A stretch of 48,525 nucleotides of DNA from Pseudomonas sp. AFG_SD02_1510_Pfu_092 (lineage in GTDB: Bacteria; Pseudomonadota; Gammaproteobacteria; Pseudomonadales; Pseudomonadaceae), in contig NZ_PUQD01000038.1 in assembly GCF_003331055.1 (NCBI RefSeq), forward strand, positions 1-48,525. The letters run 5' to 3'. The notes under the pieces were generated by a model. It ran no database searches. It was given only the letters and a program-made list of their open reading frames with translations, and had not been told where the DNA came from. Positions 1 to 7,203 of the stretch are shown here, piece after piece. The stretch's first letter is position 1; each line of letters begins with the position of its first letter. Position numbers and translations under genes: made by a program.

Positions 1-131
1 GGCGATCGCGGCTGCATCAGCATTGCCTGCTGGGCTACGGCTTCGGCACAGAGCGCGTAGTCCGAGGCCAGCATGATGGTGTCTTCCAGGGAAAGGGGAC
101 GGGGAGGTGGGTCGGGGACTAACTTCAGCAT
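1..131 (-). CDS. MLKIVPDPP-type small protein, copy A (5' part only)
   Basis: This is the N-terminal 43 codons of a small protein running off the left window edge. It starts MLKLVPDPPPRPLSLEDT and matches the intact copy at 7750-7992 almost residue for residue (LEDTIMLASDYALCAEAVAQQAMLMQPRS). The start ATG is at 131-129. The family is short, helical and Pseudomonas-type; it superficially resembles DUF6124 proteins, but I cannot assign a function. In copy C a DUF3077 gene follows directly, so one is probably present beyond the edge here. A structured leader (180-252) lies just upstream. Reading and start are secure; function is unknown. Confidence 0.75.
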   Translation of the reverse strand, partial: MLKLVPDPPPRPLSLEDTIMLASDYALCAEAVAQQAMLMQPRS

Positions 132-152
132 TATTTGGTCCTCAATGGAGCG

Positions 153-252
153 ACCAGCGCTTGCTGTCAAACAAGTGGTGGCAGCTGTGTATGGGTTGAC
201 AGACCGGTGAAGACCAAACCGGCGCACACGAGGTGCCCCACACACAGCCGCC
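153..252 (-). ncRNA. Structured leader RNA, copy A (three-way junction plus start-proximal hairpin)
   Basis: On the minus strand, 252 to 180 can form a 16-bp outer stem (GGCGGCUGUGUGUGGG with CCCAUACACAGCUGCC, all positions paired counting G-U). It encloses hairpin 1 (GCAC/GUGC) and hairpin 2 (CCGGU/ACCGG). A further hairpin at 179-153 (ACCACUUG/CAAG..UGGU) stands between the junction and the ATG at 131. Copies B (2589-2663) and C (8042-8120) keep the same shape with paired substitutions. I infer a cis-acting leader of the small gene; I do not recognise it as a named family. Confidence 0.6.
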
Positions 253-294
253 ATAGGCAAATCCGTGTGTTTGGTCGTTATCAGCCTGTCAAAG

Positions 295-446
295 CTGGTC
301 GTTGATGTACAACGACCCGACGAGACTAAAACTCTGAAAAAACGACCGCAACGGAAAACAGGCGCTGGGAGTATCTTTGGGAAACGTCCTACGCGGAAGG
401 GGCAAAATCTGATTTTCCGGGCTCGCTCAGCTCATGATCCAGCACA
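295..446. repeat. Conserved intergenic block, copy A
   Basis: This stretch is shared with about 8165-8315 (copy C) and about 2738-2880 (copy B). The best-conserved core is GGCGCTGGGAGTATCTTTGG followed by GAAACG and an A/G-rich tail ending near AAATCTGATT. The short open frames over it look like chance frames: the copies agree as DNA more than as protein. It lies between the leader RNA and the position where copies B and C carry a terminator; in copy A that terminator is degraded (ACCGCTCGGGGACTC near 450-465). Confidence 0.65.
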
Positions 447-480
447 AAAAACCGCTCGGGGACTCTTCTTCTTTGAAGAC

Positions 481-503
481 TGGTGAGCCGGGGTGATTTG
501 AAA
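481..503. other. Degenerate ssrA 3'-end copy (candidate att site)
   Basis: TGGTGAGCCGGGGTGATTTGAA at 481-502 matches the ssrA 3' end at 8354-8376 (CCA end and T-arm, read on the opposite strand) with one missing base and one mismatch. The two copies are direct repeats. The similarity stops sharply at about 503. The tmRNA T-arm/CCA end is a known target of tyrosine integrases, so this is best read as the far att site of an island whose other end is ssrA. No integrase gene remains between the two sites. Confidence 0.6.
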
Positions 504-940
504 CAAGTCGGCATCTATCTGTTTTTCCAATTTTCTGGGGCAACTTGCTTGGAATACCAGTTGGAACGCAGCGTGATCTGGATTCCGATCGAAGGTAATT
601 TTTGAGCACTTTCCTGTGCGGCAGCTAACAGGTTGGCACCGAAAAATATCCAACACAGTAATCCATGCGCCCTTGGCACCAATCGGACAGCCAGCTGAAG
701 ACATCGGCCTTCAGCACATCTTGAAAAATACTGTCCGATCATCCTGTCAAAGGGGGCGCAGAGGCAGCCGAGGGTTTTGCCGGCGACCTTGAGTGGCTGG
801 TAGAACATCAGCGTCACGGTATCGTGGACGCGTGACGACGACGGGCCGATCTGCAAGGTGAGCAATAAAAGGGGACAGATTTATATCTTGCGTTCCGGTA
901 TTCAATGAACACCGGAACGTGGGTAGGCATGGGGGCGGGA
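504..940. other. Gene-poor stretch with decayed sequence
   Basis: No intact gene is supported. The minus strand has a short segment (about 750-840) with Pseudomonas-like codon choice, reading LMFYQPLKVAGKTLG, surrounded by frames of ordinary chance composition. An AAAAGGGGACAGATTTAT motif lies at 867-884; this string recurs in many proteobacterial intergenic regions, but nothing here shows its role. The open frames of 60-116 codons differ in frame and share no start signals. Confidence 0.5.
700..865 (-). pseudogene. Possible IS110-family transposase remnant
   Basis: The minus-strand frame reads RVHDTVTLMFYQPLKVAGK, then loses coding character after about 750. The FYQ-L--AGK pattern recalls the C-terminal FYxRLxAxGK region of IS110/IS1111 transposases. 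Only about 30 residues support this, and the serine-rich catalytic region is absent. It could equally be a fragment of an unrelated gene. IS110-type elements are common near REP sequences in this group, which is context and not proof. Confidence 0.22.
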
Positions 941-2143
941 TCAATTCGGCTTGGCTACCGTCGCGGCATCCTTGCTTAATACAGGAGCGGCTACATGCAC
1001 CTTGGCCTCGGACAGCGCAATACAGCGATGTGCGTAGCTGTCGATCTCTTTCAAAGCGATATTTCGGTAGTTAGCGGGACAGATCAACAACGTATCGCCG
1101 AAGCGGAACTGACGAAACGCCCTGACGCTGTACAAACCATTCGGCCCTTCGTAGCTCTCCAGTTGCCACGGGGCGCTACTGAATACCTCCTTCGGATAAT
1201 CCTTTTCGTTCAACACATAGCTCAGCTCGGTATTGTCCCTGATTTTGATCAGATTGGCGGCGGAATAGACCCACAGGTCCAAGAGGGCCGGCAACAGCAT
1301 GGCATTGACGAAAATGCACCCGAGCAGCACCAGTGCGGCTCGGCCGGTGCGTTGCATCGCATTGCCGTTTGTCAAATAAAAGACGAGGACTGGCGCTAGG
1401 TAGAGGCACATTATCAATAAGCAGAGAGCGATAGTCCCGAATGCCTCTTCGTCGCTCTCTCCGCCTCGCCATGTCATGATGGCTAGCTGGGCGGGCATGA
1501 CGCCACTCACCGAAGTAAACGCTAGCAGCGTACCTAGCCAGCCAACGAGGGCTGTGTAATAGAGTTTGCGATGCGAGGGTTTGCGGGGACCAGGCGGCAG
1601 CTCCAGTACTTTGTTGTGCAGGGGCGCATCGCGGCGAAGCAGAACTATCACGGCATAAGCGGCAGCGACTACGACGATAGGGAAGAAGTAGCCTGGGGCC
1701 ATGGTGCGATCAAAGAGGGCCCCCAGCAGGTTGAGCGATAGCAGTAGGTAGCCCCCGCCTACGATGAGGCCAAAGCGTAAGGCGAGCCTCTTTTCCAGCT
1801 CTCTGTCGACGGTGCATACAGACATGCTCAACGTGAAGACTAAAGACGGCACCGATACGATGAGCAGCAGCGACGCGAGTATCAGCAGGCTGAAGAATAA
1901 CCAGGCGACGAGGTTCGAAGGGTTACCTAACGAACTCAGGATCAACTCGGGGTGATGGATTACCCAGAGGTATTTGGTGAGGAGTGAGATTGAGATAAGC
2001 GTTGAAACTACCGGCAGCCACCATTTGATATCGGCGAGGAGTTTGAATAGTGCTTGCCGGGGACTGCTGGAGGCGGAGGGGTCGGGCGGTGAAGCGGGGG
2101 ATGGGCTTTGCGGGATGGTTGTGGGGGGAGATACGGCTGTCAT
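941..2143 (-). CDS. Polytopic membrane protein of unknown function
   Basis: A 400-residue protein if started at MTAVSPP (ATG at 2143, with GAAGAAG upstream); an in-frame ATG at 2185 would add 14 residues that come from the end of the disrupted DUF3077 copy. The N-terminus is Pro/Ser-rich (~25 residues). It is followed by about seven hydrophobic segments, for example WWLPVVSTLISISLL, LVAWLFFSLLILASLL, FFPIVVVAAAYAVIVLL and LVLLGCIFVNAMLLPALL. A soluble C-terminal tail of ~110 residues carries two cysteines (LLICPANYRN, AHRCIALSEA). No known catalytic motif is seen. It sits in the ssrA-side island directly behind a truncated DUF3077 gene, so its 5' end probably arrived by insertion. A defence or toxin-immunity role is possible but unsupported. 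Confidence 0.75.
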   Translation of the reverse strand: MTAVSPPTTIPQSPSPASPPDPSASSSPRQALFKLLADIKWWLPVVSTLISISLLTKYLWVIHHPELILSSLGNPSNLVAWLFFSLLILASLLLIVSVPSLVFTLSMSVCTVDRELEKRLALRFGLIVGGGYLLLSLNLLGALFDRTMAPGYFFPIVVVAAAYAVIVLLRRDAPLHNKVLELPPGPRKPSHRKLYYTALVGWLGTLLAFTSVSGVMPAQLAIMTWRGGESDEEAFGTIALCLLIMCLYLAPVLVFYLTNGNAMQRTGRAALVLLGCIFVNAMLLPALLDLWVYSAANLIKIRDNTELSYVLNEKDYPKEVFSSAPWQLESYEGPNGLYSVRAFRQFRFGDTLLICPANYRNIALKEIDSYAHRCIALSEAKVHVAAPVLSKDAATVAKPN

Positions 2144-2189
2144 GAGCGTGTGCTTCTTCCTGGTTTTCGTGTTTATGGGATGCAACGAG

Positions 2190-2306
2190 CGTTGGGCTTT
2201 CTGGCAGGGAATGCCGGGCTCGATGCGGAACAGTGGGGTGGGCCAGTTTTTCGCCCTGGTAGAAGATGGTTTTACCTACGGTGAATGGGGTGTCTTCGGT
2301 GGTCAT
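2190..2306 (-). pseudogene. DUF3077 gene, copy B: frameshifted and truncated
   Basis: The start MTTEDTPFTVGKTIFYQGEK matches the intact copy C gene (MTTEDIQCTVGETIFYQGEN). After LAHP the frame shifts by one base: the copy C reading HPLFRIEPGIPC is recovered only in another frame. Similarity ends about codon 38, where the sequence becomes the 5' end of the membrane-protein gene. It therefore lacks more than half of the domain. The decay suggests that the neighbouring gene was inserted here. Confidence 0.7.
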
Positions 2307-2322
2307 TGGGCGTCTCCCTGAA

Positions 2323-2534
2323 TCAGTGCACGGCTTGTGGGTCCGCTGGCCTGTGTATGTGTGCCAGCGCTGACTCGAGAAGTTTGCGTAGAGCTTCAAG
2401 CTCGTGCATTGACGCCATGATCAGCAATCGCGGCTGCATTGCCTGATTGGCTACTGCTTTGGCACAGAGCGCGTAGTTCGAGGCCAGCATGATGGTGTCT
2501 TCGAGGGAAAGGAGGCGGGGACGATCTTCAGCAT
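2323..2534 (-). pseudogene. MLKIVPDPP-type small gene, copy B: frameshift near the start
   Basis: The ancestral start ATGCTGAAGATCGTCCCC is at 2534, but compared with copy C about 13 bases are missing near 2513-2520. The MLKIVP start is therefore out of frame with the rest. The body (LSLEDTIMLASNYALCAKAVANQAMQPR...LHIHRPADPQAVH-like end) stays open and could be read from an in-frame ATG at 2565, giving an 80-residue protein with an unrelated N-terminus. It also lacks a few residues (MLMQPRSPAS) present in copy C. A translated variant cannot be excluded. Confidence 0.6.
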
Positions 2535-2588
2535 GGCCTTGCTCCTGTCGTATTGATGCAGCCACCCGCCGCAGCTAAACAGTAGGGT

Positions 2589-2663
2589 GGCAGCTGTACG
2601 CGGGTTAGCCGACCGGGACGTCAGGCACCCGGCGCACCCGAAGGTGCCCCACGCACAGCCGCC
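2589..2663 (-). ncRNA. Structured leader RNA, copy B
   Basis: On the minus strand the ends form a 16-bp stem (GGCGGCUGUGCGUGGG with CCCGCGUACAGCUGCC, G-U included). Hairpin 1 is GCACC-UUCG-GGUGC, a UUCG tetraloop, and hairpin 2 is CCGGG...CCCGG. Relative to copy A, pair 11 of the outer stem changes U-A to C-G, and pair 5 of hairpin 2 changes U-A to G-C. The structure is intact although the gene behind it is broken. Confidence 0.65.
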
Positions 2664-2737
2664 ATAAGGCGCCAATGCCGATTGCTCGGTATTGCACTGC
2701 TGCGGGGTCCGACGTTTTTCGGGCGGCTGACCCGGTC

Positions 2738-2880
2738 GTTGAAGGCCAACGACGTGCCGAGACTAGAGTCCGCGTTTGGCTTGCGCAATGGAAAATAGGC
2801 GCTGGGAGTATCTTTGGGAAACGGCCTACGCGGAAGGGGCTAAATCTGATTTTTGGGGTTTGCACTGTCCCAAAGCCAAG
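2738..2880. repeat. Conserved intergenic block, copy B
   Basis: Second copy of the block seen at 295-446 and 8165-8315. The core GGCGCTGGGAGTATCTTTGG is identical, followed by GAAACGGCCTACGCGGAAGG. The outer parts are more diverged. No gene is supported between 2566 and 2964: leader B, this block and the terminator account for most of that gap. Confidence 0.65.
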
Positions 2881-2883
2881 GAT

Positions 2884-2906
2884 AAAAGACGCCCGAGGGC
2901 GTCTCT
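2884..2906 (-). terminator. Rho-independent terminator, ssrA-type duplicate
   Basis: GACGCCCGAGGGCGTC at 2888-2903 is a 7-bp stem with a T-run (TTTTATC) on the minus strand. It is the same hairpin that ends ssrA at 8323-8338. It stands 60 bp past the stop of the DUF2075 gene and would end that operon. Confidence 0.75.
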
Positions 2907-2964
2907 TCCATTGACTGTAGATGTCTCCACTCGCGGGTACAGCGGCTCTTGGCAAACGATACCG

Positions 2965-4833
2965 TCAATGATTGGTGTTTTGGCTAAGCCGACTCTCAAA
3001 GTAATGGGCAGTCTCTTTGTCGGTGCAGTACAGGTAGCAGCCCTTCATCCCACGTGTCATCAGGGTTCGGTACGTATTTTTGATGATCAGGTCTGTTTCA
3101 CTTTTCGCGAGGGTAGGTTGCTCTTTCATCATTTTTTTCCAGCCGCGAATCGATTTATCGTGCTTGTCGCGCTCATCTGGGGATGTCACGACCTTGCCGT
3201 CACGTACGACTAGGTCTGGCCCGATGATCACCCCAACGTAGTCGACTTCCAAACCTTGGCAGGTATGAATGCAGCCAACTTGCTCAATGGAGTTCTCAGC
3301 GATGATCCATAGGCTGCCATCCTGATCCAAGTTCCATTGGCGTTTGTAGTCGCCAATCACGATATCAGCAGCGGTGGGGTCTTTCTTGCTCAACCAAGGC
3401 CAGCAATAGCCCGCGACTACACGAGCTTTGTTCCCGTGGTTTTTCTCGTTGATTGCGTCATGCATCGCCTGAGGTGAGTCGAACACCTTAAACTCGTACT
3501 CTTGGGGCTCAAGCGTCGGATTTGCCGTCGAGCGAATGCCTAGCGTGTCATCCAGCCATGCCAGGTAACCGTCAGAACCACTGCAGCGAAACTGCGAAGA
3601 CAGCACGTGTTCGTCAACTACCGCACCCTTGGCTTTCGCAAAGGCGCGAATCACCTGCTTGCTGCCGATATCGCTCAAAGTTACACGCTGGTCCTCATCA
3701 ATGAAGAAAATAGAGCATTTCGCTGAGTCAATCAGCTCCTTGATCTGGTTCTCCCCAAGGTTTCCATAAAGCCCGCTTTTCTCATTCAGCCGGTGTGCCT
3801 CGTCCACGATAAGCGCGTCGAATGTGTTGGGCTCAGTGTCGATGAATGCCCCAGAGCCTGAAAAGAAATTCGAGAAATGGCTACGCTTGATGGTGCCAAC
3901 CAGTTTGCTTTCGTAGACCTTGCGAGGGGCAGCATTCTTGGAGACATATTTGCTCATCAGCTTCAATTCGGTGAGCTTCACCAGTAGATTGATAGCCAGA
4001 ACGGTCTTCCCGGTGCCCGGTCCACCTTCGATGATCATCACCTTTGGTGCTTGGTCCGAGGCCTCGCTTGCCGCCGCCAGAGCCGACTCAAAAACTGCTT
4101 TCTGATCGTCAATCAATACGAACTCGGGTTTGCCTTTCATCAACCCAGCGAGGGCTTCGGCTAGCGCCTTGGACGGGCGAATTTTTCCTTCGGACAGCTC
4201 GTAAAGAACTTCTTTGTTGTCGCCATGAGTTATATGCTTTTTCAGAAATCTTCGAAGTTTACTGAGTTCCTCCGGGCCTTTCAGGAACAACGGAGCCTTG
4301 CTGATGTGGGGCTCGTAGTGAGCCGAATCTATGATGCCGTCGCTGACATAGTTATGGAGGTAGGCGCACGGACGGATTTCGATGCTTTTGTCATACACCG
4401 CCTCGTTGAAGCCTTCCAGCAGTGCTGCATAGGACCATACCTGATAGGACGGGTGAATTGTCTCAATGAGGCCGCCACCCAATGCCGTTTTGACGATGGC
4501 ATCCTTGGTTGTGGCGTTGGCCTTACTCCATTGCTTAAGCTCGATCAGCACGGCCTTTTTTGCCTGGTTTTCGTCGCGACCGGTGAGTAGAAAGTCGATT
4601 CGCTTCGACGACTGTGGAATGTGCAATTCAATGGCCAGGCCTGCATCGCTCGGCAGGCCCTCATCTCTAAGGACCTTGGCCATGTACGTCAGGGATCCTT
4701 GCCACGACCTGATTTCCGAGGAGCCAACGTTCTTGCCGGTAGCTTCCTTGTAATGCCTGAGGATCACCTCCTCAATGTCATCGTTATCGTTGTCTTTAAG
4801 AAATTGCTGTTTGGTCGCAGCGTAAACGATCAC
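2965..4833 (-). CDS. DUF2075-family nuclease/helicase-like NTPase
   Basis: A 622-residue two-part protein. Residues ~60-105 carry a PD-(D/E)xK nuclease signature: SKRIDFLLTG (D80) and AVLIELKQW (E98, K100). Residues ~240-620 are a superfamily-1-like motor: Walker A GGPGTGKT (270-277), Walker B DALIVDEAHRL (DEAH ~344-347), motif III FFIDEDQR (~376-383), CIHTCQGLEVDYVGVIIGPD (~521-540) and a late NTYRTLMTRGMKGCYLYCTD (~586-605). This is the DUF2075 (COG3410) arrangement. The start is GTG at 4833 with AAGGA six bases upstream. It follows the MazG-like gene by 24 bp in one operon. Base composition is lower in G+C than the core genes. Nuclease-motor fusions are common in phage defence; that role is my inference. 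Confidence 0.85.
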   Translation of the reverse strand: MIVYAATKQQFLKDNDNDDIEEVILRHYKEATGKNVGSSEIRSWQGSLTYMAKVLRDEGLPSDAGLAIELHIPQSSKRIDFLLTGRDENQAKKAVLIELKQWSKANATTKDAIVKTALGGGLIETIHPSYQVWSYAALLEGFNEAVYDKSIEIRPCAYLHNYVSDGIIDSAHYEPHISKAPLFLKGPEELSKLRRFLKKHITHGDNKEVLYELSEGKIRPSKALAEALAGLMKGKPEFVLIDDQKAVFESALAAASEASDQAPKVMIIEGGPGTGKTVLAINLLVKLTELKLMSKYVSKNAAPRKVYESKLVGTIKRSHFSNFFSGSGAFIDTEPNTFDALIVDEAHRLNEKSGLYGNLGENQIKELIDSAKCSIFFIDEDQRVTLSDIGSKQVIRAFAKAKGAVVDEHVLSSQFRCSGSDGYLAWLDDTLGIRSTANPTLEPQEYEFKVFDSPQAMHDAINEKNHGNKARVVAGYCWPWLSKKDPTAADIVIGDYKRQWNLDQDGSLWIIAENSIEQVGCIHTCQGLEVDYVGVIIGPDLVVRDGKVVTSPDERDKHDKSIRGWKKMMKEQPTLAKSETDLIIKNTYRTLMTRGMKGCYLYCTDKETAHYFESRLSQNTNH

Positions 4834-4857
4834 GGTTTGTCCTTAGGTGCGTGTTGG

Positions 4858-5241
4858 TCAGAGTCGGTCGTACTTTTTGCTGTTACTTCTGGCTTTATCC
4901 ACGGGGTACTTCAGGCCATTCGAGGCGAGTTTCTGTGTCACGGCCTCGTTGAGGTCAATGCCGAGTACACTGCTCAGGCGAACCAGGTACATGAAGACGT
5001 CCGCCAGTTCATCCTTGACGGCTTGGCCGATTTCGGGGGCTGTTGCCGCGGAGATCGAGTCGGCATCGCTCATCCATTGGAAAATCTCGCAAAGCTCACC
5101 TACTTCTCCAGTGAGAGCCAGGATGAGATTTTTGGGGGAGTGGAATTGCTGCCAGTCGCGATCATCTGCGAAACGCTGAAGGGATGCGGCGAGCTTCGCT
5201 ACGTCAACCAGTGGCGCGGATGAGCTATCTGGGTTACTCAC
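4858..5241 (-). CDS. MazG-like nucleotide pyrophosphohydrolase (RS21-C6 type)
   Basis: A 127-residue all-alpha NTP pyrophosphohydrolase, predicted to cleave (d)NTPs to monophosphate and pyrophosphate with Mg2+. The metal-binding acids are visible: EVGELCE (E46, E49) and KDELADVFMYLV (E78, D81). The end KYPVDKARSNSKKY is typical of the RS21-C6/dCTPase-like branch. The start is GTG at 5241; no strong Shine-Dalgarno is seen. It is first in a two-gene minus-strand operon with the DUF2075 gene, divergent from the HNH gene. Elsewhere such enzymes clean the nucleotide pool; beside a nuclease/helicase it may instead deplete or sense nucleotides during infection (inference). Confidence 0.88.
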   Translation of the reverse strand: MSNPDSSSAPLVDVAKLAASLQRFADDRDWQQFHSPKNLILALTGEVGELCEIFQWMSDADSISAATAPEIGQAVKDELADVFMYLVRLSSVLGIDLNEAVTQKLASNGLKYPVDKARSNSKKYDRL

Positions 5242-5424
5242 GGTGCTGTCTCTTGTATCAGTGGAGGATGGACACCACAGGAACGTAGTCTGGGATTGTA
5301 AGAGTTTTCTCTGTTTGCGTAGGATTTTTTTTGGTTTTTTGTTGTTCTATGCTGATCCTTGCTCATGCTTGAGTCGCATTCGGCTTTGCGGCACTTTATA
5401 GCGGAAGGTTGTAGGGGGTAGAGA
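5242..5424. promoter_or_regulatory. Divergent promoter region of the two restriction/defence gene pairs
   Basis: This A/T-rich 183-bp stretch (including a long T tract near 5325-5342) separates two oppositely oriented gene pairs and must hold both promoters. TTTATA at 5396-5401 is a -10-like box for the HNH side, and GGGGGTAGAGA precedes its ATG. I could not fix a convincing -35. Confidence 0.4.
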
Positions 5425-6084
5425 ATGGCAAACCTTTACGCGAACAAGAAATGGGCAGAATTTCGTGAGCAAGTTATAGAGCTCGATGGTCGTGAATGTG
5501 TGAGCTGCGGTCGGTCGAGGTTGGACGGCGTTGTATTGCAGGTTCACCATAAGCGCTATGTCTGTGGGCGTAAGCCGTGGGAGTACGACCCTATTGATTG
5601 CGAGACCCTCTGCCGCGGGTGTCATGCTCGGGAGCATGGCGAGATAAGGCCCAGTACGGGTTGGGAATACGTTGGCGAAGATGACTTAGGAGACCTTTTC
5701 GGAAGTTGTGAACTCTGCGATACGCCAATCCGGTATGTGCACTACGTGCAGCATGAGCATTGGGAGCAGATGGGGGTAGGTTCTAACTGCTGTGATAATT
5801 TAACTGGTACGCAAGAAGCCACTGAATATCGCAAGCGGTTAGGCCGGCTTCGGCGGTTCATCGCTTCTTCCAGATGGAGCGCTGATGGCGACCGGCATAT
5901 GATCAGGCAGGATGGTTTTAGCGTTGCCGCTCTCCCTGTTCAAGGTGGCTACGGGCTTGTTATTGATGATCTTCATGGGTCGAAAATATACGAAAGTCTA
6001 CTGCTTGCTAAGGAGTCTGCGTTTGACTTCATCGACAGCGGGCAGGCGGCTGAATATATGAAGCGGCGAGAGCTCAGGAAGTAA
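5425..6084 (+). CDS. HNH endonuclease with second zinc module
   Basis: A 219-residue protein. Residues 25-67 form an HNH/zinc domain: CVSCGR (C25, C28), LQVHHKRYV (H41-H42), and ETLCRGCHAREH (C63, C66, H67). A second cysteine set follows, SCELCDTPIRYVHYVQHEHW and then GSNCCDNL (C95, C98, C122, C123), suggesting another zinc-binding module that may contact DNA. Residues ~130-219 are not recognised. The ATG is preceded by GGGGGTAGAGA. The gene stands 80 bp before the Mrr-type endonuclease on the same strand and is divergent from the MazG/DUF2075 pair. The HNH assignment is firm; the biological target is unknown. Confidence 0.85.
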   Translation: MANLYANKKWAEFREQVIELDGRECVSCGRSRLDGVVLQVHHKRYVCGRKPWEYDPIDCETLCRGCHAREHGEIRPSTGWEYVGEDDLGDLFGSCELCDTPIRYVHYVQHEHWEQMGVGSNCCDNLTGTQEATEYRKRLGRLRRFIASSRWSADGDRHMIRQDGFSVAALPVQGGYGLVIDDLHGSKIYESLLLAKESAFDFIDSGQAAEYMKRRELRK

Positions 6085-6164
6085 TCTTCTGCGCTTCATG
6101 TAGTGGTTTTCGTTCACACCGGCGACCACCATTGCTACAGTTCTGCCTCGAATTCATGGAAATA

Positions 6165-7178
6165 ATGAGTGTCAGCATGCCTACGATGTGGATGATCCGA
6201 GGTGACGGCGGCCGTCTCTATGACGATTTCAGAGATCGCAATATCGCAGCAATCGGTTGGGCTCAATTGGCGCCTGCAGCCAAGCCAGGTGTTTCTCGGA
6301 AAGCATTGATTCAGGCCTATAAAGACCTCCAGCCAGGGATAAAGGACGCGAGTGCCGTATCGGGCGCCTCCCAGGTATTCCGTTTCGTTAACGAAATCAG
6401 CATTGGCGATGCTGTCGTTACTTACTCCCCTGCGAACCGGACCTATCTGGTCGGTCGTTTCACGGGAGCCTGCCAGCTTCGCCTCGACCTGGCAGACGAT
6501 GGGATGTCGCTAACCAGGTCTGTTGAGTGGTACCCGCACGAGGTTGATCGCGACAAGCTCACTGGCGCGAGCAGAAACAGTCTGGGGTCTACGTTAACCG
6601 TATTTAATGTTGCGGAGGATGCTCAGAAGGAATTACTGGCGCTCGCTACTGGTAAGAACGTCTCTGCTACGCCGACAGAACTGATTGAGGATCCAGAGGC
6701 TTTGGAAGACCCGTTGAAGGGTGTTCAAGAGATCGCATTCGAGCGGATTAAAGACCAGATCAACAGCCTGGACTGGGCTGAAATGCAGGAACTGGTAGCT
6801 GGAATCTTGCGAGCAATGGGTTACAAGACGCTCGTATCCCCGGCTGGTGCTGATAGGGGTAAAGATATCATTGCGTCCCCTGATGGCTTCGGATTTGAGC
6901 CACCACGCATTGTTGTCGAGGTGAAGCATAGAAATGCCCGGATGGGGAGCAATGAAATTCGTAGCTTTCTAGGCGGTAGGCACAAGGATGATCGCGGGCT
7001 GTATGTCAGTACCGGCGGATTCACCAAAGAGGCGCTTTATGAGGGGGAGCGGGCTAATGTGCATCTCACGATGTGGACGTTAGATGAACTGGCGCGTACG
7101 TTGATGGCGCACTATCCGGCCACTGATCCTGAGACTAAACGGTTGGTGCCGTTGAGTTATTTTTACGTGCCTGCGTAA
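6165..7178 (+). CDS. Mrr-type restriction endonuclease
   Basis: A 337-residue protein from the ATG at 6165; in-frame starts at 6156 and 6177 are alternatives, and the N-terminus MWMIRGDGGRLYDDF fits family members that begin near here. The first ~150 residues resemble the N-terminal domain often fused to Mrr nucleases (IRGDGG..., AAIGW). The C-terminal part is an Mrr_cat PD-(D/E)xK fold: ELVAGILRAMGYKT, GADRGKDIIA (catalytic Asp), RIVVEVKHR (ExK, in place of the commoner QxK) and GLYVSTGGFTKEA. Mrr enzymes cut foreign or modified DNA in the cytoplasm. No methyltransferase is nearby, which fits a type IV, modification-dependent enzyme. Codon use is less G/C-biased than in the core genes. Confidence 0.87.
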   Translation: MSVSMPTMWMIRGDGGRLYDDFRDRNIAAIGWAQLAPAAKPGVSRKALIQAYKDLQPGIKDASAVSGASQVFRFVNEISIGDAVVTYSPANRTYLVGRFTGACQLRLDLADDGMSLTRSVEWYPHEVDRDKLTGASRNSLGSTLTVFNVAEDAQKELLALATGKNVSATPTELIEDPEALEDPLKGVQEIAFERIKDQINSLDWAEMQELVAGILRAMGYKTLVSPAGADRGKDIIASPDGFGFEPPRIVVEVKHRNARMGSNEIRSFLGGRHKDDRGLYVSTGGFTKEALYEGERANVHLTMWTLDELARTLMAHYPATDPETKRLVPLSYFYVPA

Positions 7179-7203
7179 GGGCTCCAGTCGCGCATAGACA
7201 TTG

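Noticed and set aside
265..486. 73-codon frame starting MCLVVISLSKLVVD
   Set aside because: It lies in the conserved block; the equivalent frames in copies B and C differ in length and start, so DNA or RNA is conserved rather than protein.
2776..3213. 145-codon plus-strand frame entering the DUF2075 gene
   Set aside because: Crosses a terminator and overlaps a well-supported minus-strand gene; no ribosome-binding site.
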